Shown: positions 8,128 to 16,933 of the stretch, piece by piece
How positions within the stretch are numbered: position 1 is the stretch's first letter
How the letters are laid out: each line of letters begins with the position of its first letter
Assembly (NCBI GenBank): GCA_947853245.1
Contig: CANTWP010000044.1
Span: 1-50,390, forward strand
Direction of reading: 5' to 3'
DNA: 50,390 nt
Source: an uncultured Bacilli bacterium
GTDB lineage: Bacteria; Bacillota_I; Bacilli_A; RF39; UBA660
Position numbers and translations under genes: made by a program
Notes under the pieces: model-generated
Seen by the model: the letters and a program-made list of their open reading frames with translations, nothing else
Databases searched by the model: none
Told to the model about the DNA's origin: nothing

Positions 8128-8867
8128 TTAACATTCCTCTTTTCTTCTTCTAACATTGTACTAATGTCAACAGGGGTACTCCAAACATCACCTTTTAATA
8201 GTTGCAATAGTATTTTTTTATACTCTAAAGATAATTTAGAATTAAATAATTTACCAACTAATGGCGAATTATCATTACTTAAACTATTAATAAAACAAGC
8301 TAGCAATAAATAATTATCCATGTTTTCTCTACTATTAACTTCAAATTTTTTATTATAATTAGGTAATAATTTAGCTTCATGAGAACGGTATTCAGAGTGA
8401 TCTATTGGAAATTCATCAATTCCCATGCTATCGACATCACAAAATTTAGTATTATATTTATAATCTACTAAAATATTAGCTGGTTTTAAGTCCCCTACTA
8501 CGACATTCTTTTTATGTAAATAATCTAAATCTTTAAATAATTTAGAATAAACTATCAATAGTTTTTGATAATCTCTAATACTATCTATATGCATAGCATT
8601 ACTGATTTTTGGCATTAAATAGCCACTAAATTCCCCTTCGACACTAACGAATGCTGTTGGGGAAACAATAACATGAGATAACTTTCTACTAGCAAGTCTT
8701 TCTAATTTATATTTTTTTCTTTCAAAATCAATAAGATCACATAGATACTTTTCAAATTGTTTTAAAACTAATTCATTATTATATAAAAGTATTTTTCCTT
8801 CATAGCCACCTTTATTAAAAACTAATAAGCTATCTATTTCTTTTTTTGTAAATCCAATTATTTCCAT
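8124..8867 (-). CDS. Atypical protein-kinase-fold protein with DxDS metal motif
   Basis: A 247-residue protein with the fold signatures of a serine/threonine kinase catalytic core. A candidate ATP lysine is Lys36 (VLKQF), the catalytic loop is GDLKPANI (125-132, Asp126 and Asn131), and the metal motif is CDVDSM (DVDS at 144-147) where canonical kinases have DFG. GDLxPxN plus DxDS is typical of the YegI/TerY-associated kinase-like group. There is no membrane segment or PASTA domain. I start at the inner ATG, which has AGGAGG five bases upstream; an extension to 8912 would lack a site. Its stop overlaps the mutase start (ATGA). Substrate unknown; it may regulate the mutase or surface-glycan genes, which is inference from position only. 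Confidence 0.75.
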   Translation of the reverse strand: MEIIGFTKKEIDSLLVFNKGGYEGKILLYNNELVLKQFEKYLCDLIDFERKKYKLERLASRKLSHVIVSPTAFVSVEGEFSGYLMPKISNAMHIDSIRDYQKLLIVYSKLFKDLDYLHKKNVVVGDLKPANILVDYKYNTKFCDVDSMGIDEFPIDHSEYRSHEAKLLPNYNKKFEVNSRENMDNYLLLACFINSLSNDNSPLVGKLFNSKLSLEYKKILLQLLKGDVWSTPVDISTMLEEEKRNVK

Positions 8868-8868
8868 T

Positions 8869-9756
8869 TTAACCTCCTGAATGTGGATGAGCACTATTAT
8901 AGTTATCCTCAATATGTTGATTAGATATATGAGTATATATTTGGGTTGTAGAAATATTAGAGTGACCTAACATCTCTTGAATGCTTCTTAAATCAGCACC
9001 GTGTTCTAGTAAATGCGTAGCAAATGAATGCCTTAACGTATGAGGTGACATCTTTCTTTTTATTTCTTTTTTTTTAGCAAGCCCTTTAACAATTTTAAAG
9101 AATCCTTGTCTTGTAAGAGGATTACCATGATTATTAATAAATATATAATCATGATTTTTATCTTTCATCATGGTGTTACGATATTCAAAAACGTACTTTT
9201 TTAAATAATGACAAGCATAATCTCCCAGGGGAATGATTCTTTCTTTAGAACCTTTACCAATAGTTCTAACTAAACATGACATGATATCAATATCATTTAA
9301 TTTTAAATTAACTAATTCACTAACACGAAGTCCAGTTGCGTACATTAACTCCAGCATGGCTTTATTACGATAACTAAATCCATCTATTAAGTCTATATCT
9401 AATAACTTATCAACTTCTTCTATCGTAAGTACTTTGGGTAAAGCTTTTTTTAATTTTGGAAGTTCTAAAACTACCGCCACATCTTTTTCAATATATTTAT
9501 TTATTAATAAAAATTTATAAAAAGTTCTAATCACTGAAATATTATGAGATATACTTCTACTAGATAAATTTTGTTTTTTTAAATAAGATAAATAGTATTC
9601 TAAATCTAAAGATGAAATATCTGTAATGTTTTTATCTTTAAAATAATCCGCAAATTTATCATACTCAGTTAAATAAGAATCAATTGTATTTTTACTATAT
9701 TTTTTATCAACAAAGAGAAATGATTTAAACTCTTCTTTTAAATTAGAATTATTCAT
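8869..9756 (-). CDS. xerD: Tyrosine recombinase XerC/XerD
   Basis: A 295-residue site-specific recombinase of the Xer type, which resolves chromosome dimers at dif during division. It has an N-terminal SAM-like core-binding domain (about 1-100) and a catalytic domain with the full set of active residues: Arg144 (TGLRVSEL), Lys168 (GKGSKER), His239 and Arg242 (SPHTLRHSFATH), His265 (LGHSN) and Tyr274 (TQIYTH). The size is exactly that of XerC/XerD rather than of an integrase, and no phage genes are near. GGTGATGAT precedes the ATG. It heads the minus-strand run and ends two bases before the kinase start. No dif site is visible in the window. Confidence 0.93.
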   Translation of the reverse strand: MNNSNLKEEFKSFLFVDKKYSKNTIDSYLTEYDKFADYFKDKNITDISSLDLEYYLSYLKKQNLSSRSISHNISVIRTFYKFLLINKYIEKDVAVVLELPKLKKALPKVLTIEEVDKLLDIDLIDGFSYRNKAMLELMYATGLRVSELVNLKLNDIDIMSCLVRTIGKGSKERIIPLGDYACHYLKKYVFEYRNTMMKDKNHDYIFINNHGNPLTRQGFFKIVKGLAKKKEIKRKMSPHTLRHSFATHLLEHGADLRSIQEMLGHSNISTTQIYTHISNQHIEDNYNSAHPHSGG

Positions 9757-9798
9757 ATCATCACCAATGTTATTATATCAAATACAGTTTGTTTTTTC

Positions 9799-9820
9799 TA
9801 CTATTTTTGATAAAATAGTA
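9799..9820 (+). promoter_or_regulatory. Inverted repeat just upstream of rarA
   Basis: TACTATTTT-TGAT-AAAATAGTA is a perfect 9-bp inverted repeat with a 4-base spacer, ending four bases before the GGTGAT ribosome site of rarA. It could be an operator, or a leader hairpin. It is AT-rich, so chance is possible. Confidence 0.4.
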
Positions 9821-9833
9821 AGTGGTGATTGTT

Positions 9834-11051
9834 ATGAGTGAACCTCTTGCTATTAAACTTAGACCTAAATGTATTAAAGAAATTGTTGGACAACAACATT
9901 TAGTTGGAAAAGATAAGATTATCTATAATATGTTAAAAAACAATAAATTATTTTCTATGATTCTATATGGTAAACCAGGTATTGGTAAAACTACTATTGC
10001 GAGTGCTATAGTAAATGAATTAAATCTTAGATATCGTATGTTAAATGCGGTTATTAATAATAAAAACGATTTTGATATAGTAATTGAAGAAGCTAAGATG
10101 TATGGTGGTATGATTGTTATCATGGATGAAATTCATAGATTAAATAAAGATAAACAAGACTTACTTTTACCTTACTTGGAAAGTGGTTTAATTACTTTAA
10201 TTGGCATGACAACTTCTAATCCTTATCATAAAATAAATCCCGCAATTAGAAGTAGATGTCAGATATTTGAACTTCATGAATTAACTGAAGATGATATAGA
10301 AATTGCTTTAAAAAGAGCGTGCAAATCCGAATTTTTAGATGGTATTAAAATTAAACCTAAAGAAATTAAACATATTTCTCATCTATCTAGTGGTGATTTA
10401 AGATTTGCTTATAATTTATTAGAAGTTGCTTATTATTTTAATGCTGAACATAATATTACTGAAGAGGTATTAAAAAGTATTAATAGTAAACCGGTTTTCT
10501 TTCATGATAAAAATGAAGATGGACATTATGATGTTATTAGTGCATTTCAAAAATCTATTCGTGGTAGTGATGTTAATGCTGCACTACATTATCTAGCTAG
10601 ACTTATTGAAGCTGAAGATTTAGACATTATATACCGTAGAATGAGTGTTATTGCATATGAAGATATTGGTCTTGCAAATCCAAGTATGGGTCCGAAAGTA
10701 GATGCTTGTATTAATGCTTGTGAAAGATTAGGCTTACCAGAAGCTAGAATACCTTTATCAGCAGTAGTGATAGAACTTTGTTTATCGCCTAAGTCTAATA
10801 GTGCTGAAATGGCCATAGATACGGCTTTAAATGATATTAGAAGTGGTAATACAGGTAATGTACCAAGTAACATTAAAACTACTTCTACAGAGTATTTATA
10901 TCCTCATAATTACCCTAATGGTTGGGTTAAACAACAATATTTACCAGATAATATTAAAGATAAAAAATATTATAACCCTAAAACTACTAGTAAATATGAA
11001 CAAAGTTTAAAAGATGTATATGATAAAATTAATTATAATCTAAAAAAATAA
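9834..11051 (+). CDS. rarA: Replication-associated recombination protein A (AAA+ ATPase)
   Basis: A 405-residue RarA/MgsA ATPase, which acts at stalled replication forks together with SSB and primase. It has the clamp-loader-like AAA+ module: an LRPK..EIVGQQHL start, Walker A GKPGIGKT at 46-53, Walker B MIVIMDEIH with Asp98-Glu99, the TTSNPYHKINPAIRSRC sensor/arginine-finger block, and the C-terminal tetramerisation domain with YEDIGLANP and HNYPNGWVKQQYLP. I start at the ATG four codons inside an upstream GTG because GGTGAT is well spaced only for the ATG. It is divergent from xerD and ends at a shared terminator. Confidence 0.94.
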   Translation: MSEPLAIKLRPKCIKEIVGQQHLVGKDKIIYNMLKNNKLFSMILYGKPGIGKTTIASAIVNELNLRYRMLNAVINNKNDFDIVIEEAKMYGGMIVIMDEIHRLNKDKQDLLLPYLESGLITLIGMTTSNPYHKINPAIRSRCQIFELHELTEDDIEIALKRACKSEFLDGIKIKPKEIKHISHLSSGDLRFAYNLLEVAYYFNAEHNITEEVLKSINSKPVFFHDKNEDGHYDVISAFQKSIRGSDVNAALHYLARLIEAEDLDIIYRRMSVIAYEDIGLANPSMGPKVDACINACERLGLPEARIPLSAVVIELCLSPKSNSAEMAIDTALNDIRSGNTGNVPSNIKTTSTEYLYPHNYPNGWVKQQYLPDNIKDKKYYNPKTTSKYEQSLKDVYDKINYNLKK

Positions 11052-11078
11052 CTAGATAAAAGTGCTTATCTAGTTTTT
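11050..11078. terminator. Bidirectional terminator after rarA
   Basis: AACTAGATAA and TTATCTAGTT form a perfect 10-bp stem with a 6-base loop, flanked by A and T runs. It lies between the convergent rarA and the carboxypeptidase gene. Confidence 0.85.
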
Positions 11079-11106
11079 AATTATTAATTTATCTTTATTC
11101 AATTTT

Positions 11107-11991
11107 CTAAACTTTTCCCTTTACATAGTAATAATAGTATTCCTCAAATGTCAAATCATTTTCATATATTGTTTTAGCGGCCTCTATACCTACATAGCGA
11201 TAATGCCATGGTTCATAATTATATCCAGTAATATATTCCATATCTTTGCCATATCTTAAAATAAATCCATATTTATAAGAGTTTTCTTGCATCCAAGTAA
11301 ATTCTTTTGTATTTTTAAAAGTATTTAAAGTAGAAGTTGGTGTAACTACATCTGTTGATAATCCTGTTTGATGTTCAGAAAAACCTGGACGAGCGGAATA
11401 TTTGTCTGCCGCTTTAACACCGTCATCTTTAACATAATTATTATAAAGTCTCGATTGTAGATCATAACTTCTGTAAGGAGAAGTATTAATTATTTTTAAA
11501 CCTTCTTTACTAGCAGCTGTGACCATAGTTAAAAAAGCATCTGCTGCTTCACCACGAAGTTCGCCCCAGTAAGAATAATTAGTATTTACCTTTTTTAAAT
11601 CAAATGGTACATAATCTTCTGGTAAAACATTATATTTATTAACAAGTATTAATATATCATCATCTACATTAGCGGGAACAGCATCTTTAAAATATTCTAA
11701 ATCATTATTTGTATTTACTATTCTAATAATCTGTTCATAAGAATATTTATCATTTTCCATATAATTTAAATATCGATCAATTTTAGACTCGTCATAATAC
11801 TTTAATCCCATCAATTCATTTAAATATTTTATTTCATCATCATTATAGGAGTCATATATGCTTGGCTCTGATGGTTCATTATTAACGTTATTTGACGGTG
11901 GATCTATAGGTTTAGAATTATTATGTTTATATAATATAAATCCTCCCACTAAACAAAGCAAAGTGATACCAATTATAATAATTTTTTTCAT
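11107..11991 (-). CDS. Membrane-anchored D-alanyl-D-alanine carboxypeptidase (M15B, VanY-like)
   Basis: A 294-residue extracytoplasmic zinc peptidase that trims D-Ala from peptidoglycan stems. A short basic start and hydrophobic helix (residues 3-20) anchor it; a Pro/Asn-rich linker follows (about 25-45). The M15B catalytic domain (about 135-290) keeps all key residues: SPYRSYDLQ (Arg174), SEHQTGLSTD giving zinc ligands His207 and Asp214, and EPWHYRYVG giving Glu260 as base and His263 as third ligand. It overlaps the holA stop by one base (TAATG). The combination is commonly annotated as LD/DD-carboxypeptidase, and nothing links it to vancomycin resistance here. Confidence 0.93.
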   Translation of the reverse strand: MKKIIIIGITLLCLVGGFILYKHNNSKPIDPPSNNVNNEPSEPSIYDSYNDDEIKYLNELMGLKYYDESKIDRYLNYMENDKYSYEQIIRIVNTNNDLEYFKDAVPANVDDDILILVNKYNVLPEDYVPFDLKKVNTNYSYWGELRGEAADAFLTMVTAASKEGLKIINTSPYRSYDLQSRLYNNYVKDDGVKAADKYSARPGFSEHQTGLSTDVVTPTSTLNTFKNTKEFTWMQENSYKYGFILRYGKDMEYITGYNYEPWHYRYVGIEAAKTIYENDLTFEEYYYYYVKGKV

Positions 11992-12941
11992 TAAACATTT
12001 CCCTCCATAATAAATAATTCAAGACCTAAAGCAGCATCAATATTACCAACTTTAATATTGTAATCTAAATTAGCTAATGTTTCTAAATAAGATAATAATT
12101 GTTTACTACTATAATTATAATTCTTTTCTAATGCTAATTTAATACGATACGGATGAATTTCTAAAATCTTTGCTATATCATTACCACTATAACCTTTACT
12201 ATAAAGTTCTTTAGCTTGATACATAATACGAAATTGATTAGCAAGTATGATTAAAATTTTAATAGGTTCTTCATTTCTTTTAAGCATTTCATAATATATT
12301 TCCATAGCAGAGTCAATATTATGTTCAACTATTTTATTAATAAGCTCAAAAATATCAATATCAATATTTTTAGAAGTAAGTGCTAAAACATCCTCTTTAG
12401 TTATTTCTAATTCTTTATCTTTATATACTTTTATTTTTTCTATTTCTTGATCTAAAATTCCTAGATCTGTACCTACTCTATCGATAAGTAGATTTAAAGT
12501 ATTATAATCTATTTTAAAATCCTTTAACCATTCTTTAACTATATTATTAGGATTTGTTGCTTTATTAAAAGATTTTATTGTTGCGACACTATGTAATTTC
12601 TTAACTACTTTTTTTCTTTCATCTAATTTTTCATTATCTGTTAAAAATATCATAATACAATCTGAATTTATATGTTCGAAATATTTTAATAAATCTTCTG
12701 CCTTATCCTCTTTATCTTTCTTTACTGTAGAGCCAGTAATTAAGTAACAATTATCTACAATTATAACTTTTTTTTCATCAAATAAAGATATGGTTAAAGC
12801 ATCATCTATAATGTCTTTTAAAGAATCTATTATTAAATCATAATTACTGACATTAAAAGTCGATACTTGATTATCATTTATTATTTTATTTACTTCTTTT
12901 TGCATTAAAAATTTTTCAGTACCATAAAGAACATATATCAT
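11991..12941 (-). CDS. holA: DNA polymerase III subunit delta
   Basis: A 316-residue delta subunit of the clamp loader, which opens the beta sliding clamp during replication. The three-domain layout is recognisable: the N-terminal MIYVLYGTEKFLMQKE block, the divergent AAA+ core without a Walker A motif, the region around GTDLGILDQEIEKI, and the C-terminal collar domain around LKRNEEPIKILIILANQFR and IHPYRIKLALEK. Length fits the family (about 340 aa). I start at the ATG with AGGTGG upstream, three codons inside a GTG. It is coupled to the carboxypeptidase gene by a TAATG overlap. Confidence 0.93.
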   Translation of the reverse strand: MIYVLYGTEKFLMQKEVNKIINDNQVSTFNVSNYDLIIDSLKDIIDDALTISLFDEKKVIIVDNCYLITGSTVKKDKEDKAEDLLKYFEHINSDCIMIFLTDNEKLDERKKVVKKLHSVATIKSFNKATNPNNIVKEWLKDFKIDYNTLNLLIDRVGTDLGILDQEIEKIKVYKDKELEITKEDVLALTSKNIDIDIFELINKIVEHNIDSAMEIYYEMLKRNEEPIKILIILANQFRIMYQAKELYSKGYSGNDIAKILEIHPYRIKLALEKNYNYSSKQLLSYLETLANLDYNIKVGNIDAALGLELFIMEGNV

Positions 12942-12971
12942 AGTTACCACCTAAATTATTATAACATGTAC

Positions 12972-13000
12972 AAAAAAAGAATACAATTAATATTGTATTC
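12972..13000 (-). terminator. Terminator of proS
   Basis: Read on the minus strand, GAATACAA-6-TTGTATTC forms an 8-bp stem followed by seven T. It overlaps the last codons and stop of proS and separates it from holA. Confidence 0.85.
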
Positions 13001-14411
13001 CCCAAACAACTAAATTTGTTGCTTCTTTACCGCAAACAATACATTTATTGTCAATTGGTTTTTCCTGTTCTAAAATACATCTAGATTTAGTACCACGAAT
13101 CTCTTTCATTTTAAGTTCACATTCATCGTTACCGCACCACATAGCTTTTACAAAGCCTGGATGGTTGTTCATGATTTCTTCTACTTCTTCTAATTTATGA
13201 CATTCATAAGTCATACTGTTTCGGCGTTCTAAAGCTTTATTGTAAAGATTCTTTTGAATAGAATTCATAAGTTCTTTTACTGCTAAAACTATATCTTTGT
13301 CAAGAGAAACTTTGATCTTTTTCTTAGTATCGCGACGTGTTAAAGTAATTTCATTATTTTCTAAATCACGTGGTCCAATTTCAATACGAACTGGAATACC
13401 ATTAACTTCCGCTTCTGCAAATTTAAAACCTGGTGTTTTTTCTGAATTATCAATATTAACTAATATACTGGCCTCTTTAAGTTTATTATAAATGGTATTA
13501 GTTACTTCTTTTACTTCATCATCATTACCAATTGGTATAATACAAGCTTGAATTGGTGCAATGTTTGGTGGTAAAACTAATCCATCGTCATCACCATGTA
13601 CCATTATTAAAGCTCCAATCATACGAGAAGATACCCCCCAAGAAGTTTGATAAACATTTTCTAATTTATTTTCTTTATTTAAAAATTCAATTCCATAAGC
13701 TTTAGAAAATCTTTGACCAAAATAATGACTAGTTCCAGATTGTAAGGATACACCATTATACATAAGGGCTTCAATAGTAAGAGTATAATCTGCTCCAGCG
13801 AACTTTTCTCTCTCGGTTTTTCTTCCGGTAATTGGTGGTATTGCTAGGAAATCTTCAAAGAATGTTTTATAAATATTTAACATACCCCTAGTTTCTGCTT
13901 CGGCTTCTTCTTTGGTAGCATGGACGGTGTGTCCTTCTTGCCACCAAAATTCACGACTACGAAGAAATGGTCTAGTTTCTTTCTCCCAACGCATTACACT
14001 ACACCATTGATTATATTTTAATGGCAAATCACGATAAGACTTTACAACACTCGCATAATAATCACTAAATAAAGTTTCGCTAGTTGGACGAATACACATG
14101 CGCTCTTCTAATTCTTTTTGACCCCCAATAGTCACCCAAGCAACTTCTGGAGCAAAGCCATTAATTAAATCGCCCTCTTTTTTCATTAAATTTTCTGGTA
14201 TAAGCATTGGCATTGCCACATTCTTATGTCCAGTTTCTTTAAACATTCTATCTAATTCCAGTTGCATTCGCTCCCAAATAGCGTATCCATTAGGTTCTAA
14301 TATAATACATCCTTTTACATTAGAATAACTTGCTAAATGAGCAGCGTTTACTACATCAGTATACCAAGCAGCAAAATCAATATCTCTACTTGTAATAGCT
14401 TTATTTGCCAT
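12987..14411 (-). CDS. proS: Proline-tRNA ligase, archaeal/eukaryotic-type
   Basis: A 474-residue class II synthetase charging tRNA-Pro. It belongs to the shorter archaeal/eukaryotic-like group (ProS type 3), which lacks the inserted editing domain of the common bacterial type. Evidence is the start ITSRDIDFAAWYTDVV, motif 2 region RPTSETLFSDYYA and RWEKETRPFLRSREFWWQEGHT, the anticodon-binding domain (about 285-390), and a C-terminal zinc-type domain with CGNDECELK and CIVCGKE ending in tyrosine, which is characteristic of this type. AGGAGTTGATAAT precedes the ATG, and a TGTTATAAT extended -10 box lies upstream. No T-box leader is seen, unlike hisS. Confidence 0.96.
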   Translation of the reverse strand: MANKAITSRDIDFAAWYTDVVNAAHLASYSNVKGCIILEPNGYAIWERMQLELDRMFKETGHKNVAMPMLIPENLMKKEGDLINGFAPEVAWVTIGGQKELEERMCIRPTSETLFSDYYASVVKSYRDLPLKYNQWCSVMRWEKETRPFLRSREFWWQEGHTVHATKEEAEAETRGMLNIYKTFFEDFLAIPPITGRKTEREKFAGADYTLTIEALMYNGVSLQSGTSHYFGQRFSKAYGIEFLNKENKLENVYQTSWGVSSRMIGALIMVHGDDDGLVLPPNIAPIQACIIPIGNDDEVKEVTNTIYNKLKEASILVNIDNSEKTPGFKFAEAEVNGIPVRIEIGPRDLENNEITLTRRDTKKKIKVSLDKDIVLAVKELMNSIQKNLYNKALERRNSMTYECHKLEEVEEIMNNHPGFVKAMWCGNDECELKMKEIRGTKSRCILEQEKPIDNKCIVCGKEATNLVVWGIQY

Positions 14412-14497
14412 ATTATCAACTCCTGTTATTAATTATAACAAAAAAATAAACAAAATGAAATAAAAACCTCATTTATTATACAAAAACTAAGTCCTTG

Positions 14498-14821
14498 TTA
14501 TAGGAATTCATACTCTTTTATAAATATTCTTTCATCACTACAATATTCCATTATAAACGAATTACCTTTTTTACATATAATTATTCCTATAGTTTTATCT
14601 TGATTTATAGTTCTAATATTTTTAATCAATATAGGATTCTTAATAAAATCTTCTACTTTTGATTTTTTTTATTACTTACCAGCTTCTACCAGTAATTTCC
14701 CTACTTCATAATAAGCATTAAGATCATTTTCATTTTTACTATAATCTTTGGCTTTCTTATATATTTCATTATTTATTAATTGATTCTTTATTTTATTATA
14801 ATAATTTTCATTATTACCCAC
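14498..14821 (-). pseudogene. Degraded DUF1016/YhcG nuclease gene with two internal deletions
   Basis: The minus strand encodes pieces that match the intact DUF1016 gene at 30789-31673 in order: a 45-codon start (GTG preceded by GGAGG) ending YYEVGKLLVEAGK, then two TAA codons (14669-14674), then VEDFIKNPILIKN, then DKTIGIIICKKGNSF, then EYCSDERI to a stop. Relative to the intact copy, residues about 46-153 and 167-258 are gone, which removes the whole nuclease active site. The nucleotide match is high but not identical, so it is an older paralogue, not a recent duplication. The remaining 45-codon start could still be translated. It fills most of the 517-bp gap between proS and mutL. Confidence 0.85.
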
Positions 14822-14886
14822 ATTATCATCCTCCTATTTTCAATATACAACATATATTTTTAATTTCCTTTAAAACTTGGACAAAA

Positions 14887-14917
14887 TAAAAAAGTATTAA
14901 CAAAATCTTGTTAATAC
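14887..14917 (-). terminator. Terminator of mutL
   Basis: On the minus strand GTATTAACAA-4-TTGTTAATAC is a perfect 10-bp stem followed by six T. It lies 12 bases after the mutL stop. Confidence 0.88.
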
Positions 14918-14928
14918 CAAGCTTATTT

Positions 14929-16740
14929 TTAAACAATATTATCAAAACCACTACGTTTAAATAATTTCTCTAAATCATAATTAGAATAGAAAATAGTAGT
15001 AGGTCTTCCATGAGGACAGTTAAATGGATTATCGCATTTTCTTAAATCATTAATTAAACTTTCCATTTCTTCCATAGTTATATTTTCATTCGCTTTAATA
15101 GCAAGCTTACAACTCATCATAGTAGCGATCTTTTCATTAAATTTTTCTATCGAAAAATGTTTTTCCTCTTGAATAATAATTTCTATTATCTTTCTAGTGG
15201 CTTCCTCTTCATATCCTTTTGGTAACCAGACAGGGTGAGCTTTAATAATAATAGAATTAACTCCAAACTCCTCAATTTCAAAGTTTAAGTTTTTTAATAC
15301 TTCAAAGTTCTCTTTTAAAATAATAAATTCTTGATTAGATAGTTCAATATTAAAAGGAAATAATAAAGAAATAGAATCGTTAGTAGGATGCCCTAATTTA
15401 TATTTATAATATTCATAATTAATTCTTTCTTTAGCGGCATGTTGATCAATTAAATACATACCTTTTTCATTTTGACAAATAATATATGTTCCATGAACAA
15501 GTCCAACGGGATATATTTCTGGCAAAGTCTCTTTTTTGAGTTCAGCTTCTTCTTTAATTACTGGTTTTTCATTATCAGTAATTTCAATATTATTATCAAG
15601 TGACTTAGTTTTTGTTTCAAAATCAGAATTAGTAATTACTGGTTTATAATAAATGTTTGGTTCTTCTACCCTATTTAAATCAAGTGTTATCTCTTCATAC
15701 TTAGGTTTAATAATAGTATCTTCATCTTCATTTTTTACACCAATTTCAGGGATTAAATTCTTCTTACCAATTCTTGCACGAACTACTGTACTTACTAAAT
15801 TTAATAATTCTTCCATATTAGAAAACTTAATATCCATTTTAGTAGGATGAATATTCACATCAATTAAACTTGGATCTACAGTAATATTAATAACCGCAAT
15901 AGGATATCTATTATCCGGTTTATAAGAATGATATGCATCATTAATAGCTTTATTTAAATCTTGATTACGAACTACACGACCATTTACAAGAGTAACTATA
16001 TGATTTCTACTAGATCTTTGAATAAATGGCATACTAATAAAACCATTAATCTCGTAATCATCGTTTTCACCACTTATTTCTAACATGTTTCTACTTACTT
16101 CTGTTCCGTATATAGCATGAATAGTTTTAAGCAGATTGTCACTACCATCAGTTTTTAAAATAACATTATCATTATTTATTAAAGTAAAACGTATTTCGGG
16201 ATGAGATAAGGCTATTTTATTAATATAGTCTGTAATACTAGCAAGTTCAGTATATAAACTTTTCATGTGTTTAAGTCTAGCTGGTGTGTTATAAAATAGA
16301 TCACGTACACACATAATTGTACCTTGTCTAGCATCACCATTAGATACTTCTTCTAAAATACCACCTTTGATATGAACAAATGTTCCTAACTCACCTTGAG
16401 AAGTTTTTAAATTAACATCACTAACACTAGCAATTGAAGCAAGGGCTTCACCTCTAAAACCTAAAGTCATAATACGATATAAGTCTTCTTCTTTTTTTAA
16501 TTTACTAGTAGCATGACGATAGAATGCTAATGTAGCATCTTCTCTGTCCATGCCTTTTCCATTATCAGTAACTTTTATTTCTTTAGTACCAGCCTCTATT
16601 AATTCTATCTTAATATCAGTCGAATTAGCATCAATACTATTTTCTACTAACTCTTTTACAACAGAAGCACATTTTTCAACTACTTCACCTGCCGCTATCT
16701 TATTAGCAAGCAATTCATCCATTATTTTAATAACTGCCAT
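14929..16740 (-). CDS. mutL: DNA mismatch repair protein MutL
   Basis: A 603-residue MutL. The N-terminal GHKL ATPase is intact: IAAGEVVEKCASVVKELVEN, DNGKGM, GFRGEAL and the FYNTPARLKH block. After a linker (about 330-410) the C-terminal domain carries the endonuclease metal motif DQHAAKERINYE, together with SCKLAIKAN and CPHGRPT, so this is the nicking type found in organisms without MutH. AGGTGATTTAT precedes the ATG; a GTG three codons upstream overlaps that site and is less likely. No mutS is in the window (it is often adjacent), so the mismatch-repair pair is split or lies outside. Confidence 0.96.
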   Translation of the reverse strand: MAVIKIMDELLANKIAAGEVVEKCASVVKELVENSIDANSTDIKIELIEAGTKEIKVTDNGKGMDREDATLAFYRHATSKLKKEEDLYRIMTLGFRGEALASIASVSDVNLKTSQGELGTFVHIKGGILEEVSNGDARQGTIMCVRDLFYNTPARLKHMKSLYTELASITDYINKIALSHPEIRFTLINNDNVILKTDGSDNLLKTIHAIYGTEVSRNMLEISGENDDYEINGFISMPFIQRSSRNHIVTLVNGRVVRNQDLNKAINDAYHSYKPDNRYPIAVINITVDPSLIDVNIHPTKMDIKFSNMEELLNLVSTVVRARIGKKNLIPEIGVKNEDEDTIIKPKYEEITLDLNRVEEPNIYYKPVITNSDFETKTKSLDNNIEITDNEKPVIKEEAELKKETLPEIYPVGLVHGTYIICQNEKGMYLIDQHAAKERINYEYYKYKLGHPTNDSISLLFPFNIELSNQEFIILKENFEVLKNLNFEIEEFGVNSIIIKAHPVWLPKGYEEEATRKIIEIIIQEEKHFSIEKFNEKIATMMSCKLAIKANENITMEEMESLINDLRKCDNPFNCPHGRPTTIFYSNYDLEKLFKRSGFDNIV

Positions 16741-16849
16741 ATAAATCACCTTTTTAATAATTTTATTATATCATATTTTTGATAACTAAAAAAGGAGTTA
16801 TTATTAATAATAATTGATTTGATTATGTAATTATTATATTAATTTTTCT

Positions 16850-16880
16850 TAAAAAAAAGATATAGTCGCTAAACTATATC
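16850..16880 (-). terminator. Terminator of uvrC
   Basis: On the minus strand GATATAGT-6-ACTATATC is a perfect 8-bp stem followed by eight T. It lies about 55 bases past the uvrC stop. Confidence 0.82.
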
Positions 16881-16933
16881 CTTAGATTCTTATTATTAAA
16901 TTTTTATCTCTTTTTCGATTTTTGTAATTCTTT

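Noticed and set aside
8868..8912. Longer N-terminus of the kinase-like protein
   Set aside because: The upstream start lies inside the xerD coding end and has no ribosome site, while the inner ATG has a perfect AGGAGG.
8869..9756. Phage or transposon integrase
   Set aside because: Size, full XerD motif set and lack of phage or transposon neighbours or attachment repeats indicate the housekeeping recombinase.
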